Notes: generated by a model not told the origin, from the sequence alone. Shown: positions 1 to 8,458, counted from the first letter of the stretch. The stretch is 32,542 nucleotides of DNA from Tetragenococcus halophilus (GCF_021474685.1 NZ_JAKEIT010000028.1:1-32542), one strand, 5' to 3'. Numbers and translations: made by a program.

Positions 1-14
1 TTATATAGCTTTTG

Positions 15-43
15 TTTACATTAGTTACACTTTATGATATATT
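15..43 (+). promoter_or_regulatory. Probable bioY promoter
   Basis: TTTACA at 15-20 and TATATT at 38-43 are separated by 17 bases; each differs from the sigma-A consensus at one position. Transcription would start near base 50, inside the left half of the BirA operator, which is where a repressor site would be expected. Other weak hexamers lie nearby, so the exact promoter is inferred. Confidence 0.55.
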
Positions 44-79
44 TTTGTTAACCTATTATAAAAATCAGGTTAACAAAAA
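42..79 (+). promoter_or_regulatory. BirA (biotin repressor) operator
   Basis: A perfect 13-bp inverted repeat (TTTTTGTTAACCT at 42-54, AGGTTAACAAAAA at 67-79) has a 12-base centre. The core halves TTGTTAACC and GGTTAACAA are the known binding pattern of DNA-binding BirA in Firmicutes. It sits directly before the biotin transporter gene and covers the expected transcription start, so biotin-loaded BirA should repress bioY. The match is read from the sequence; regulation is inferred from the family. Confidence 0.92.
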
Positions 80-88
80 GGAGGACTA

Positions 89-628
89 ATGAAACTTACA
101 ATACATCAGCAGCTAATGGCTGCTACATTTGCTGGTATTATCGCTATTTTTTCTCAGATCGTTATCCCTGTTGGAGTAGTTCCCTGGAGTTTACAAACCT
201 TCATTATTGGTTTGTCCGTTACCTTATTAGGGAGAAAAGTCGGTACTTGGTCAGTTTTAATCTACTTCTTATTAGGATTGATCGGTCTACCTGTTTTTGC
301 CGGTGGCGCCAGTGGTGTAGCGACTTTATTCGGACCAACAGGAGGCTATTTAATTGGCTTTATTTTTACTTCGCTAATTATTGGTAGCATAATGAAGTAT
401 AGAGAGTATACCTTTTTTTGGACAATTCTCGCCAACCTTATAGGCTTTCTTGTTGCTCTTTGTTTCGGTACAGTTTGGCTGAAGTTTGTTGCCGATATGG
501 CCTGGTCAGCCGCTTTTGCTACTGGCTTTTTAGGCTTCTTATTTCCTGAAATCATCAAGTCTATCTGTTCGGGATGGTTTAGCGTTTTATTGATTCATCG
601 CTTACCCCAAAAATTTTTCAGTACTTAA
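89..628 (+). CDS. bioY: Biotin transporter BioY (ECF S component)
   Basis: A 179-residue integral membrane protein of BioY length. It has about six hydrophobic segments and the family pattern near residues 32-85: VPWSLQTF, then LLGLIGLPVFAGGASG and FGPTGGYLIGF. BioY binds biotin at the cell surface and works with the shared EcfT-EcfA energising module, which is not encoded here. An AAGGAGG ribosome site lies just before the ATG. The gene stands alone between a BirA operator and a terminator, which fits a solitary biotin-uptake gene switched off when biotin is plentiful. No biotin synthesis genes are in view, so the cell may rely on uptake, but that is an inference from this window only. Confidence 0.95.
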   Translation: MKLTIHQQLMAATFAGIIAIFSQIVIPVGVVPWSLQTFIIGLSVTLLGRKVGTWSVLIYFLLGLIGLPVFAGGASGVATLFGPTGGYLIGFIFTSLIIGSIMKYREYTFFWTILANLIGFLVALCFGTVWLKFVADMAWSAAFATGFLGFLFPEIIKSICSGWFSVLLIHRLPQKFFST

Positions 629-666
629 TAAAATACCAGCCCATAATCTTATGGGCTGGTATTTTA
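629..666. terminator. Bidirectional terminator between bioY and the DUF1054 gene
   Basis: An 18-bp perfect palindrome has arms at 629-646 and 649-666. It begins on the base after the bioY stop and ends on the base before the DUF1054 stop, so it fills the whole gap. A-rich and T-rich arm ends give a T-run in either direction, so it can stop both convergent genes. Confidence 0.93.
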
Positions 667-1269
667 TTAAAATTGTAATAGTTGATAACATGGGGCAAGA
701 CAACGGTAAGTCGCTAACATATATTCTAATGCTTGTTCTGGTTCTTGCCACAGTTCACTATCTCGGGTAATGATTCTACCTATTTGAAACTCACCTTTTT
801 TTACGTTTTTTAAACGTTCTAAAGCTTGTTTAACATTAGCTTGTACGATATATTCATAACTATCCTTCGTATGATCAGTATTCATGACAGTATCATCAGG
901 CAATTGCGTCAGCAGTAAACTATTTTGTAAAAGCAGATCAGCCATTTGTTCTTTTTTAGGCGGTTGATCGATAATTGATAAATACATAAAGACATATTCT
1001 GACCAAATGCCTAGTTGGAAATGCGGGACCATTTTGTAGCCCCGCTTATTATTGCTAAGGGCTGACCATGTATTTGCCGGGGGATAAACACTCCTTCTAC
1101 GATGTTGCGCAAGATGGATAAATAATGTCTCATCCAATTCTTTTTCTAACTCTTTTTTTATCCTTTCATCTAGTTCCTTAAAAATCGGTTGAATTTTTTC
1201 GCGAATAGCGTACATCCGTTCATCTAAACCCGCAATATCAAAAACTTTAAAACTTTCTTGTGTAAACAT
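667..1269 (-). CDS. DUF1054 (YktB/UPF0637) family protein
   Basis: A 200-residue soluble protein. I recognise the DUF1054 family from the start (MFTQESFKVFDIAGLDERM), the HPANTW-like segment YPPANTWSA near residues 62-70, and the C-terminal LATYRCLAPCYQLL. The biochemical role of the family is not known to me. The reading frame stays open further upstream to 1356, but the ATG at 1269 has a strong AGGAGGTATCT ribosome site and matches the usual family start. It lies 19 bases after the phosphoesterase gene and is probably cotranscribed with it. The shared terminator with bioY closes the unit. Confidence 0.85.
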   Translation of the reverse strand: MFTQESFKVFDIAGLDERMYAIREKIQPIFKELDERIKKELEKELDETLFIHLAQHRRRSVYPPANTWSALSNNKRGYKMVPHFQLGIWSEYVFMYLSIIDQPPKKEQMADLLLQNSLLLTQLPDDTVMNTDHTKDSYEYIVQANVKQALERLKNVKKGEFQIGRIITRDSELWQEPEQALEYMLATYRCLAPCYQLLQF

Positions 1270-1288
1270 AGATACCTCCTGTATTTCC

Positions 1289-2179
1289 TCAATAATCAAG
1301 TAAAACCATTCCTTCTTGCAGCTCATTAAGAATATAACGCTTTTTATACTCAGCAAAAGCGTTGGAATAATGTTTTAGTAATGTTCGAGCCTTAAGCGGG
1401 TTAAAAACATCCGCTAAATGGTTTTTTAAAATGAACGAACGAGTTAGATACCACTCATAATAATAGCCAAACGGCCGACAGTGATACATCGTTTGTTGCA
1501 GCATCTGTTTAGTAAAACGGTGATGTGTATGCCCGAAAACAACTTGTTCAACATTAGCAAATTCATCCAATACTGCCCCAAATTCTTTGGAACCTAAAAA
1601 TGCATTTAACTGGTTCCAGCGTTCATATTTTTCACTATGTTGTATAATGAAGTCTTCTTTTGGCACAAAGTGAGTACTTAAAATAACCTTTTTAGTATCA
1701 GGGATAGTCTGCAGTGTTTCTTTTAAACGACGACAGATATATTCAGTAATTTGTGGATCTGAACCTGTTCGATCAATAAAACGATCGTACCAATAAAGAT
1801 TTTTTTTACGCCGATATTCTTTTTCCTCGGCATCAGGCACAAAACTATAGTCATACCAGCCGTTCACACCCAAAAGAACAGTTGAATCTGATAACTCTTT
1901 ACTTTGAAAATTTAAAAAATGCGGGTCATTAAAATCTTCAAAATTTGTCTGCTTATCAATATCTGCCATTTCATGATTCCCCCAATGAAAAGTCGTGTTT
2001 ATTTTTTGGTCAAAAAAATAAACAACCTCCAAAGCTTTATCCACTTTATTGGCTACATCTCCAGCAAAATGTAGGTGGGTTACATTTAAACTTTCCAAAT
2101 AGTCTCGCATAAAATACAGTTCTTCTTTTAAATGATTAATATCAGCATGTAAGTCTGAAATTACTGCTAACTTTCCCAA
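1289..2179 (-). CDS. Calcineurin-like metallophosphoesterase (TIGR03729-type)
   Basis: A 296-residue protein with the complete two-metal phosphoesterase set: D9 and H11 (SDLHAD), D41 (AGDV), N68-H69 (GNHE), H170 (STHF) and H217/H219 (GHTHH). The overall sequence resembles the Gram-positive putative phosphoesterase family TIGR03729; its substrate is unknown. No signal peptide or membrane segment is seen, so it should be cytoplasmic. The start is a TTG at 2179, chosen because AGAAGGGTG lies about seven bases upstream and translation begins directly with the beta strand KLAVISDLH; there is no nearby in-frame ATG. It leads a two-gene unit with the DUF1054 gene. Confidence 0.87.
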   Translation of the reverse strand: MGKLAVISDLHADINHLKEELYFMRDYLESLNVTHLHFAGDVANKVDKALEVVYFFDQKINTTFHWGNHEMADIDKQTNFEDFNDPHFLNFQSKELSDSTVLLGVNGWYDYSFVPDAEEKEYRRKKNLYWYDRFIDRTGSDPQITEYICRRLKETLQTIPDTKKVILSTHFVPKEDFIIQHSEKYERWNQLNAFLGSKEFGAVLDEFANVEQVVFGHTHHRFTKQMLQQTMYHCRPFGYYYEWYLTRSFILKNHLADVFNPLKARTLLKHYSNAFAEYKKRYILNELQEGMVLLDY

Positions 2180-2357
2180 AATAGCACCCTTCTTTTAAAA
2201 ATTAAATTTTTACCATCATGTTTTAATAGGATTGTCTTAGCTGTCCGAATCGTCCATCAATACTTAGTTTAGTTAAGACTACTATTTATTATAAAGTATC
2301 CCTTATTATACGCAATTTCAAGAAATTGTGAAGTATTTTAAAAAAAGAATCTGCCTG

Positions 2358-2366
2358 TGTTATAAT
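2358..2366 (+). promoter_or_regulatory. Extended -10 promoter for the YueI-family gene pair
   Basis: TGTTATAAT is a consensus -10 (TATAAT at 2361-2366) with an upstream TG. No good -35 lies at the right distance, as is common for extended -10 promoters. It sits 30 bases before the ATG at 2397. Confidence 0.6.
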
Positions 2367-2396
2367 AGATTTAACGAGTTATCAAGGAGGATTACG

Positions 2397-2846
2397 ATGA
2401 CAGACGAAGTGCAAAAACATCTAGACAAAGGGATGTACGGTACCCCTTCTGTAAATCCTGATGAACAAAAAAAGTTTTTAGGAACTTTTCGTGAACGTGT
2501 TTACGTTCGTATGTCTATTCAACAGATGAAACAAACAGAGAATAAAAAAATCTTAGAAAAACATCTGACAGATTATCCCAATGCTAATGTTTTAATCAAT
2601 GGAAACATCAGTGAATCACTACAAAGCAGCTACATCCAATTGGTTATGAAAGCCAACTTAAAATTTACCGTTGTTGATACTGATTTAAAAGAAGATACAG
2701 ATAGTGGTCTGCTTATTATTTCTGATGAAGCAGTCAATGAGGACACAATTGATATTCAAGAAAAATTTGCTTTTGAGCACGCACAAGCCCCGCAAGAAAA
2801 ACCAGAGAAAAAAAGTTTTTGGCATAAACTTTTTCATAATAATTAA
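2397..2846 (+). CDS. yueI: YueI-family protein (DUF1694)
   Basis: A 149-residue soluble protein matching the DUF1694/YueI pattern: an N-terminal YGTPSVNPDEQKKFLGTFRERV segment, then a compact alpha/beta domain and a charged tail ending KSFWHKLFHNN. The function of the family is unknown to me. The frame extends upstream to 2328, but the ATG at 2397 is preceded by AAGGAGG at ideal spacing, and the extended -10 promoter at 2358-2366 lies inside the longer version, so the short start is used. The next gene follows after 14 bases, with which it forms an operon. Confidence 0.85.
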   Translation: MTDEVQKHLDKGMYGTPSVNPDEQKKFLGTFRERVYVRMSIQQMKQTENKKILEKHLTDYPNANVLINGNISESLQSSYIQLVMKANLKFTVVDTDLKEDTDSGLLIISDEAVNEDTIDIQEKFAFEHAQAPQEKPEKKSFWHKLFHNN

Positions 2847-2860
2847 AGGAGGAAACGCTT

Positions 2861-3277
2861 ATGATTGTCCCTACTTATGCGCAGCTGAAAAAAGAGATGA
2901 CCTTGGCGTTAGACACCCACATCGATATCTTAAAGGATGTTAGTACAATTGAAAGAAAACATTTAGAGGGTGTCATGTTTATGATGCGTAGTTTTGGTTT
3001 TATGCTCGATCGTGCACCTAAAGTTTTATATGAAGAAGACTCAGAGGAAATGAATTTTTTGATGTTTCAGTATTATAGCTTGTTAAGTGAATTAAAACAC
3101 AATTTAGCTTTATATTATCCGCAGGCTAAAATTCAAAATCGTACATTGATTGAAATCGCCGATACCTTTCCCACTACTTACGAAAAAGATATGAAACAAT
3201 GGTGGGAAGATTTAACCGGTTTACAAGTAACAGATAGTAGTAAGCAAACCATTCACATCCAAAAATTAGATAAATAA
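2861..3277 (+). CDS. Uncharacterised 138-residue protein next to yueI
   Basis: I do not recognise this family. It has a strong AAAGGAGG ribosome site and lies 14 bases after yueI, ending just before a good terminator, so it is almost certainly a real gene in a two-gene operon. The protein looks soluble and mostly helical. It has a Met-rich helix near residues 38-49 (GVMFMMRSFGFMLD), a Tyr/Leu-rich helix near 69-88, and WW in the C-terminal quarter. No catalytic motif, signal peptide or membrane segment is evident. A role linked to YueI is suggested only by the pairing. Confidence 0.8.
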   Translation: MIVPTYAQLKKEMTLALDTHIDILKDVSTIERKHLEGVMFMMRSFGFMLDRAPKVLYEEDSEEMNFLMFQYYSLLSELKHNLALYYPQAKIQNRTLIEIADTFPTTYEKDMKQWWEDLTGLQVTDSSKQTIHIQKLDK

Positions 3278-3282
3278 ACAAG

Positions 3283-3324
3283 AACTTGCTGGTATGTACT
3301 AACAAAGTACCAGCAAGTTTTTTT
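3283..3324. terminator. Terminator between the yueI pair and gshF
   Basis: A 12-bp perfect stem, AACTTGCTGGTA at 3283-3294 and TACCAGCAAGTT at 3308-3319, is followed by a T-run on the plus strand. It ends six bases before the gshF stop codon and could also slow gshF transcription from the other side, though the T-run there is poor. Confidence 0.9.
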
Positions 3325-3330
3325 GTTTAT

Positions 3331-5607
3331 TTAACGATCTTTACTTTGAATAAAGTCAGGATATAAAAGCTTCAATATATCCATCGTCAATCGACGACCT
3401 TTGCCCTCGAAAGGATAGCAGTGCATATGCATCATCGGGTTAAAGTTAGCTTCAATAATACCATACACGTCTGCGCTACTAGCAGGTAAGTTAATATCTG
3501 TAATAATCATATCGATCCCACAAATAGCCGCTCCCAGCGTTTGAGCTACCTCAACTGCGATTTGTTTATAATCGTCTGTAAAGGCATCTGTCATATCAAT
3601 CGAATCCCCGCCGGTTGAGACATTTGAATTGTCACGTAGATAGATTGTTTCCCCTTTATTAGGAATGGAATCTATTTGATAACCTTGTTCTTGCAAAACA
3701 AACTGTTCGTTTTGTCCTAAATGAATTTTTTCTAGAGGCGTACGATGATTTTCTCCACGTAAAGGATTATCGTTTTTTCGATCAACAAGTTCTTTGATCG
3801 AATGTTTCCCATCACCACTGACATTAGCTGGCACCCGCAACAATACAGCTTTCACTTGATCGCCAACAACAAAAAAACGATACTCTGTGCCAGCTAAAAA
3901 TTCTTCGACTAACACCGAACGATCCTCAGCAAAAGCATTGTCTATAGCTTTTATATAGTCTTTTTCATTTGTGCCGTCTTTAAACACGGTAATTCCCAAT
4001 CCGTAATTGGTGGATTTCGGTTTTACAACAACGCCTTTATCACGGAATTCTTCATAACTTGAATAAGCTGCTTTTTTATCCGTAAACTCTTTACCTTGAG
4101 GTACCCTAAAGCCCGCTCGGTGTAAAAGTTTTTTAGTGACAGTTTTGTTTTCCATCATTAAAGGCGTAATATAGGTATCTTTACTAGTCATGTTACCGTT
4201 TTTGACGTATTCAATATGATCTTGTGCAGTTAATTTTAAGAACTGATCTTGTCTATCTAAAACTTCGACTTGAAGCCCCTTTTGTATAGCGTCAAACATA
4301 AATATTTGCGTAGAAAGTTCCATATCTGTAAAACCGGCTAGTTGGTAAGGAGCTTGCCAAGCTTTTTTGTAATAAGATAAACCTTGTTGTACGGCTAATT
4401 CTTTTTGAGAGCTTTCTTTGCTAGCTAAGTAAATTCTTCCTGCCAGTGTTTTAGCTGGATCTTCAAGCATTTCTTCCAAATGATCTAAAATTTCACTAGA
4501 AACATCGAGACCTGTTTGTGCAACAAAACTCCGAATTTCAGCTAATAATTTTTGCGCTTCATCATAACAAGCTGTCTGTGACAAAGGAGACTCTAATGAA
4601 ACTAATTCATTTAATTGATCGCCTTGAAACACCCATTCATCAGCTTCTGCTTTTTCATCAGTCCATAATAAAAACAGCATGAAAATGTGGAAAAACTCTA
4701 CTTCTTCCTTACTAATCCCATATGGTTGGTAAGGGTCCAAATCAATATTACGTAATTCAATGTAGCGGACAGGTTTGTTGGCTAAGTCGGCTACACTCTC
4801 TCCTCCTCTTAAACGAACCGGAGCGTAGAATTCTTTTTCTTCAGAAAGTTTGCCTTCTTCTACCATTTGTTGTATATCGGCTACATATTCTTCAACCGAA
4901 CGATAAGTAACTTTTACGTCTTCATGGTTTTTATAACCGTATTTACTATTACGAATACTACGTACTGGTTCTTCTGGACGTTCGTGTCCATTAAAATAAT
5001 GAGGACCACTTAATGGTGAAGCAGCAAAAAAATAAGTGGCAAACCAACGATAATGTAAATAGTTCCTTGTCACTTTTAGATAGATCTCTGTTTTGAACTG
5101 ATGATAGTTTTTATACTCATCTTGTAGTTCAAACATTTTGCGTACCATTTCATCATCAAATTCAAAGTTAAAGTGGATACCGCTGACCATCTGTTTACGT
5201 CTTCCATAAGACATGGCAAGAAAACGTCGATACAGCACATCTTCAAAGTTATCAAGTTTAGCAATGACAATATTTTTTTCTACTTCCGGTAAAGCTGGTG
5301 GCATACTCATTGGCCATAACATTTCTTCTGAATTCATTGAACGATAAGCTGTATCATGAATAGCCGCTAACCAATCAAAAAGTTCAGTTATGCTATCGGT
5401 AATAGGTGTCACTAATTCCATTTGTGTCTCAGCAAAATCCGTTTGAATATAGGGATGAAAACTTCGATTACCTAATGTCTTGGGATAATCAGTAGCTACC
5501 AAATCACCTGCTTTAGTTACGCGCTGACTTTCTTTTTCAACACCATATCGCGCTTTTAATAAATAAGGTTTTAATTGTTTATTGGTTAAAATTGGTTGAA
5601 CGTTCAT
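3331..5607 (-). CDS. gshF: Bifunctional glutathione synthase GshF (GshAB)
   Basis: This 758-residue protein has the length and architecture of the fused enzyme of streptococci, enterococci and Listeria. The N-terminal part is a glutamate-cysteine ligase domain (YGVEKESQRV near residue 21, then the FHPYIQTDFAETQMELVTP region and a long helical stretch to about 470). The C-terminal part is an ATP-grasp glutathione synthetase domain, with VVVKPKSTNYGLGITVF near residue 525, VLVEEFLAGTEYRFFVV near 570, and IIEANFNPMMHMHCYPFEG near the end. It makes glutathione from Glu, Cys and Gly in one polypeptide in the cytoplasm. The gene stands alone, with GAGAGGATT before the ATG and its own extended -10 promoter. 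It points away from the iron operon. Confidence 0.96.
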   Translation of the reverse strand: MNVQPILTNKQLKPYLLKARYGVEKESQRVTKAGDLVATDYPKTLGNRSFHPYIQTDFAETQMELVTPITDSITELFDWLAAIHDTAYRSMNSEEMLWPMSMPPALPEVEKNIVIAKLDNFEDVLYRRFLAMSYGRRKQMVSGIHFNFEFDDEMVRKMFELQDEYKNYHQFKTEIYLKVTRNYLHYRWFATYFFAASPLSGPHYFNGHERPEEPVRSIRNSKYGYKNHEDVKVTYRSVEEYVADIQQMVEEGKLSEEKEFYAPVRLRGGESVADLANKPVRYIELRNIDLDPYQPYGISKEEVEFFHIFMLFLLWTDEKAEADEWVFQGDQLNELVSLESPLSQTACYDEAQKLLAEIRSFVAQTGLDVSSEILDHLEEMLEDPAKTLAGRIYLASKESSQKELAVQQGLSYYKKAWQAPYQLAGFTDMELSTQIFMFDAIQKGLQVEVLDRQDQFLKLTAQDHIEYVKNGNMTSKDTYITPLMMENKTVTKKLLHRAGFRVPQGKEFTDKKAAYSSYEEFRDKGVVVKPKSTNYGLGITVFKDGTNEKDYIKAIDNAFAEDRSVLVEEFLAGTEYRFFVVGDQVKAVLLRVPANVSGDGKHSIKELVDRKNDNPLRGENHRTPLEKIHLGQNEQFVLQEQGYQIDSIPNKGETIYLRDNSNVSTGGDSIDMTDAFTDDYKQIAVEVAQTLGAAICGIDMIITDINLPASSADVYGIIEANFNPMMHMHCYPFEGKGRRLTMDILKLLYPDFIQSKDR

Positions 5608-5640
5608 AAAATAATCCTCTCTTTTTTATATCCTATAGCC

Positions 5641-5649
5641 ATTATAGCA
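5641..5649 (-). promoter_or_regulatory. Extended -10 promoter for gshF
   Basis: Read on the minus strand this is TGCTATAAT: consensus TATAAT (5641-5646) with an upstream TG. The start codon is about 34 bases downstream. I found no clear -35. Confidence 0.55.
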
Positions 5650-5746
5650 AACAATAAAAAAGGAAGCTTTAATTTTGTATCAAACAAAAAAATTAATTAT
5701 GTAAAACAAAAAATTAGAAGTTTTGTGAATTTAATATCAATAAGCG

Positions 5747-5792
5747 TTGACATTAAATAAGAACGGGGGTACGCTAATGATAATGAATATCA
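5747..5792 (+). promoter_or_regulatory. feo promoter with Fur-family operator
   Basis: A perfect -35 (TTGACA, 5747-5752) is followed after 17 bases by a weak TACGCT at 5770-5775. Immediately downstream, TGATAATGAATATCA at 5778-5792 is a 7-1-7 inverted repeat with one mismatch from the Fur consensus TGATAATnATTATCA. It covers the expected transcription start, so iron-loaded Fur would block the promoter. A second inverted repeat, GAATAT at 5785-5790 with ATATTC at 5799-5804, overlaps it and may extend the operator. Confidence 0.8.
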
Positions 5793-5839
5793 TTTGCAAT
5801 ATTCAATAACCCTATATTGCTAATAAGGAAAGGAATCGT

Positions 5840-6304
5840 ATGAAACAATTAACTGCTGTTCAATATCATAGTATTTATCAAGTTCACAACATCACAACGC
5901 TGCCTGACACAAAGAAACATTTACAAACAATAGGCATTGTCCCTGGTAAAAAAATTTCTTTGTTACAACTTGAACAACAAAATGGTATTATCCTTCTGCA
6001 AAAAAATCGTATCGCTCTAGATCGTTCTATTTTAGAAAACATTTTTGTAGAAGAAGTACAAGAAAGGGGTGCTTGGGTGCCGCTTGACCAGTTAAATGCT
6101 AGTGAGCAGGCAACTGTCGTTAGTATTCACGGTGAAGGCGCTGTTAGACGGCGTTTGATGGATATGGGGGTAACAAAAAATGTCCAAATTTATGTAAGAA
6201 AACTCGCGCCTTTAGGTGATCCGATAGAAATAACATTGCGTGGATACGAGCTGACTTTGCGCAAAAAAGAAGCCTCGCTTATTTTGGTAGAAAAGGAGAT
6301 TTAA
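5840..6304 (+). CDS. feoA: FeoA protein with two tandem FeoA domains
   Basis: FeoA is a small cytoplasmic SH3-like partner of the FeoB ferrous iron transporter, usually about 75 residues. This protein has 154 residues and contains two copies. Domain 1 is residues 1-72, with the helix-turn segment LQTIGIVPGKKISLLQ. Domain 2 is residues about 78-154, with the better conserved RRRLMDMGVTKNVQIYVRKL and PLGDPIEITLRGYELTLRKK. The first copy is more diverged. The double form is, to my knowledge, common in enterococci and relatives. The gene starts 48 bases after the Fur box with AAGGAAAGGA before the ATG. Its stop lies two bases before feoB, so the two are translationally close. Confidence 0.93.
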   Translation: MKQLTAVQYHSIYQVHNITTLPDTKKHLQTIGIVPGKKISLLQLEQQNGIILLQKNRIALDRSILENIFVEEVQERGAWVPLDQLNASEQATVVSIHGEGAVRRRLMDMGVTKNVQIYVRKLAPLGDPIEITLRGYELTLRKKEASLILVEKEI

Positions 6305-6306
6305 AA

Positions 6307-8457
6307 ATGGAAAAACAATTTGCCTTAGCAGGCAATCCCAATAGTGGGAAAACGAGTGCTTTCAACTATCTAACAGGAGCCAATCAATATGTAGGAAATT
6401 GGCCTGGAGTGACAATTGAACGCAAATCGGGCTTATTAAAAAGAAGTAAAATGATAGCGCTTCAAGATCTGCCTGGAATCTATTCTTTATCACCTTATAC
6501 ACCAGAAGAAGTCATTACCCAAGAGTATTTACTGAAGCAAAAACCCGATGCGATCATTAATATCATTGACAGTAGTAATTTAGAACGCAATCTCTATTTA
6601 ACGACTCAACTTTTAGAGACCGGTCTTCCAGTTGTTTTAGGAATGAACATGATGGATATAGTAAAGAAAAACGGACAAACGATCAATTTGTCTAAACTTG
6701 CCTATGGTTTAGGGGTGCCCGTGATAGGAATGAGCGCACTAAAAAAGACAGGCTTAGATAAGTTAATTGAAACAACTCAAGAAGAAGCTGAAAAAAATAC
6801 AGTCGCCTACCCTGCCTACGACCCTAAATTAGAGTCAGCTTTAAACGAAATTAGCGATATCTTAGGTAATACTGTTCCAGAAAAACAAGTGCGTTGGTAC
6901 GCTATCAAATTATTTGAAAAAGATCCACTAGCTACAGAAAATTTAAACTTAAGCGCTATACAGAAAAAAGAGATTGACGATATTATCCAAATTACCGAAA
7001 AGATATTTGACGATCAAAGCGATGCTGTCTTAGTCAATGAGCGTTATGAATTTATCACACGCTTGATTTCTTTAGCTATGATCAAAGAAGATGGCTTTAA
7101 ACTAAACCTTAGTGATAAAATTGATCGTTTCGTTACCAATCGTTTCTTAGCTTTACCTATTTTTATTATTATCATGTGGGGGATTTATTATCTTTCTATT
7201 CAAACCATTGGAACAATAAGTACAGATTGGGTCACCGACGACTTTTTTGGTGAAATCGTCCCTGACTTTGTTGAAACTTACCTTGTTAGCTGGAATGTTG
7301 CTGATTGGATGCAAGGATTAATTTTAGATGGGAGTATCGCTGGCGTCGGAGCAGTCTTAGGCTTTTTACCGCAGATTATTATCTTATTCTTATGTTTAGC
7401 GATTTTAGAAGACTGCGGATATATGTCACGGATTGCTTTTGTCATGGATCGTCTTTTCCGTAAGTTCGGTCTTTCGGGAAAATCATTCATCCCTATGTTG
7501 ATCGCAACAGGTTGTGGCGTCCCCGGAGTTATGGCTAGTCGTACAATCGAAAATGAAAATGACCGACGAGTGACCGTAATGGTAACAACTTTTATGCCTT
7601 GTTCTGCTAAATTACCTATTATCGCATTGATTGCAGGTGCTTTTTTTCCAAATAGCAGCTGGGTAGCTCCTTCAGCTTACTTTGTCGGAATTGCAGCAAT
7701 TGTACTTTCCGGCATTGCTTTAAAAAAGACACACGCATTAGGTGGCGATCCTGCGCCTTTTGTTATGGAGTTACCTACTTACCACCTACCACAAGTAAAA
7801 AATGTGATACAACAAACCTGGAATCGCGCAACTGCTTTTGTTAAAAAAGCTGGCACAATTATTTTAGTTTCTAGTATTCTTATTTGGTTTACCTCCAGTT
7901 TCAATTTTGCTTTACAGGAAGTACCAGAAGACCAAAGCATCTTAGCGGCGTTTGGTCGATTGATCGCACCACTATTTGCTCCGTTAGGCTGGGGACATTG
8001 GCGAGGCGCCGTAGCTACTCTTACTGGCTTGATCGCAAAAGAAAATGTTATCGGTACTTTTGGTATTTTATATGGCAACTTGGCCTCAGTTTCAGAAAGC
8101 GGAAGAGAAGTTTGGGGACTTGTACAAGGCGACTTTACTGCTATTGCCGCTTATTCATTTCTGGTCTTTAATCTCCTATGCGCTCCTTGTTTTGCGGCAA
8201 TAGGTGCGATCCATCGAGAAATGGCTAATGCAAAATGGACACTACTGGCTGTTATCTATCAGTGTGGCTTAGCTTATGCAGTAGCTCTAATTACTTATCA
8301 ATATGGCTCCGTTATTTTTGGAACAGCATCAATATCTATGGGCACGGCCGCTGCAACTATCATCTTATTTGCAATGATCTATTTTATCGTAAGAAAGCCA
8401 CAGCAAAAACAACTTGTCCCAACAGCAGTGTTTCCATCATTGAAAGAAGGGAAATAA
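6307..8457 (+). CDS. feoB: Ferrous iron transporter FeoB
   Basis: A 716-residue full-length FeoB. The N-terminal G domain carries G1 GNPNSGKT (9-16), G2 VGNWPGVTIE (near 33-42), G3 DLPG (near 57) and G4 NMMD (near 117), then a helical GDI-like spacer to about 265. The membrane domain from about residue 275 has two Gate-type segments with conserved cysteines (GCGVPGVMASRTIE and CAPCFAAIGAIHRE). It imports Fe2+ across the membrane. An AAGGAG site inside the end of feoA drives its start. It is followed one base later by a small Cys-rich protein, completing an iron operon under the upstream Fur box. Confidence 0.97.
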   Translation: MEKQFALAGNPNSGKTSAFNYLTGANQYVGNWPGVTIERKSGLLKRSKMIALQDLPGIYSLSPYTPEEVITQEYLLKQKPDAIINIIDSSNLERNLYLTTQLLETGLPVVLGMNMMDIVKKNGQTINLSKLAYGLGVPVIGMSALKKTGLDKLIETTQEEAEKNTVAYPAYDPKLESALNEISDILGNTVPEKQVRWYAIKLFEKDPLATENLNLSAIQKKEIDDIIQITEKIFDDQSDAVLVNERYEFITRLISLAMIKEDGFKLNLSDKIDRFVTNRFLALPIFIIIMWGIYYLSIQTIGTISTDWVTDDFFGEIVPDFVETYLVSWNVADWMQGLILDGSIAGVGAVLGFLPQIIILFLCLAILEDCGYMSRIAFVMDRLFRKFGLSGKSFIPMLIATGCGVPGVMASRTIENENDRRVTVMVTTFMPCSAKLPIIALIAGAFFPNSSWVAPSAYFVGIAAIVLSGIALKKTHALGGDPAPFVMELPTYHLPQVKNVIQQTWNRATAFVKKAGTIILVSSILIWFTSSFNFALQEVPEDQSILAAFGRLIAPLFAPLGWGHWRGAVATLTGLIAKENVIGTFGILYGNLASVSESGREVWGLVQGDFTAIAAYSFLVFNLLCAPCFAAIGAIHREMANAKWTLLAVIYQCGLAYAVALITYQYGSVIFGTASISMGTAAATIILFAMIYFIVRKPQQKQLVPTAVFPSLKEGK

Positions 8458-8458
8458 T

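Noticed and set aside
346-558. Open frame opposite bioY
   Set aside because: Antisense shadow of a clear membrane protein gene; no ribosome site.
5785-5804. Second independent regulator site in the feo promoter
   Set aside because: The GAATAT/ATATTC repeat overlaps the Fur box and is AT-rich; it may simply be a Fur site extension or chance.
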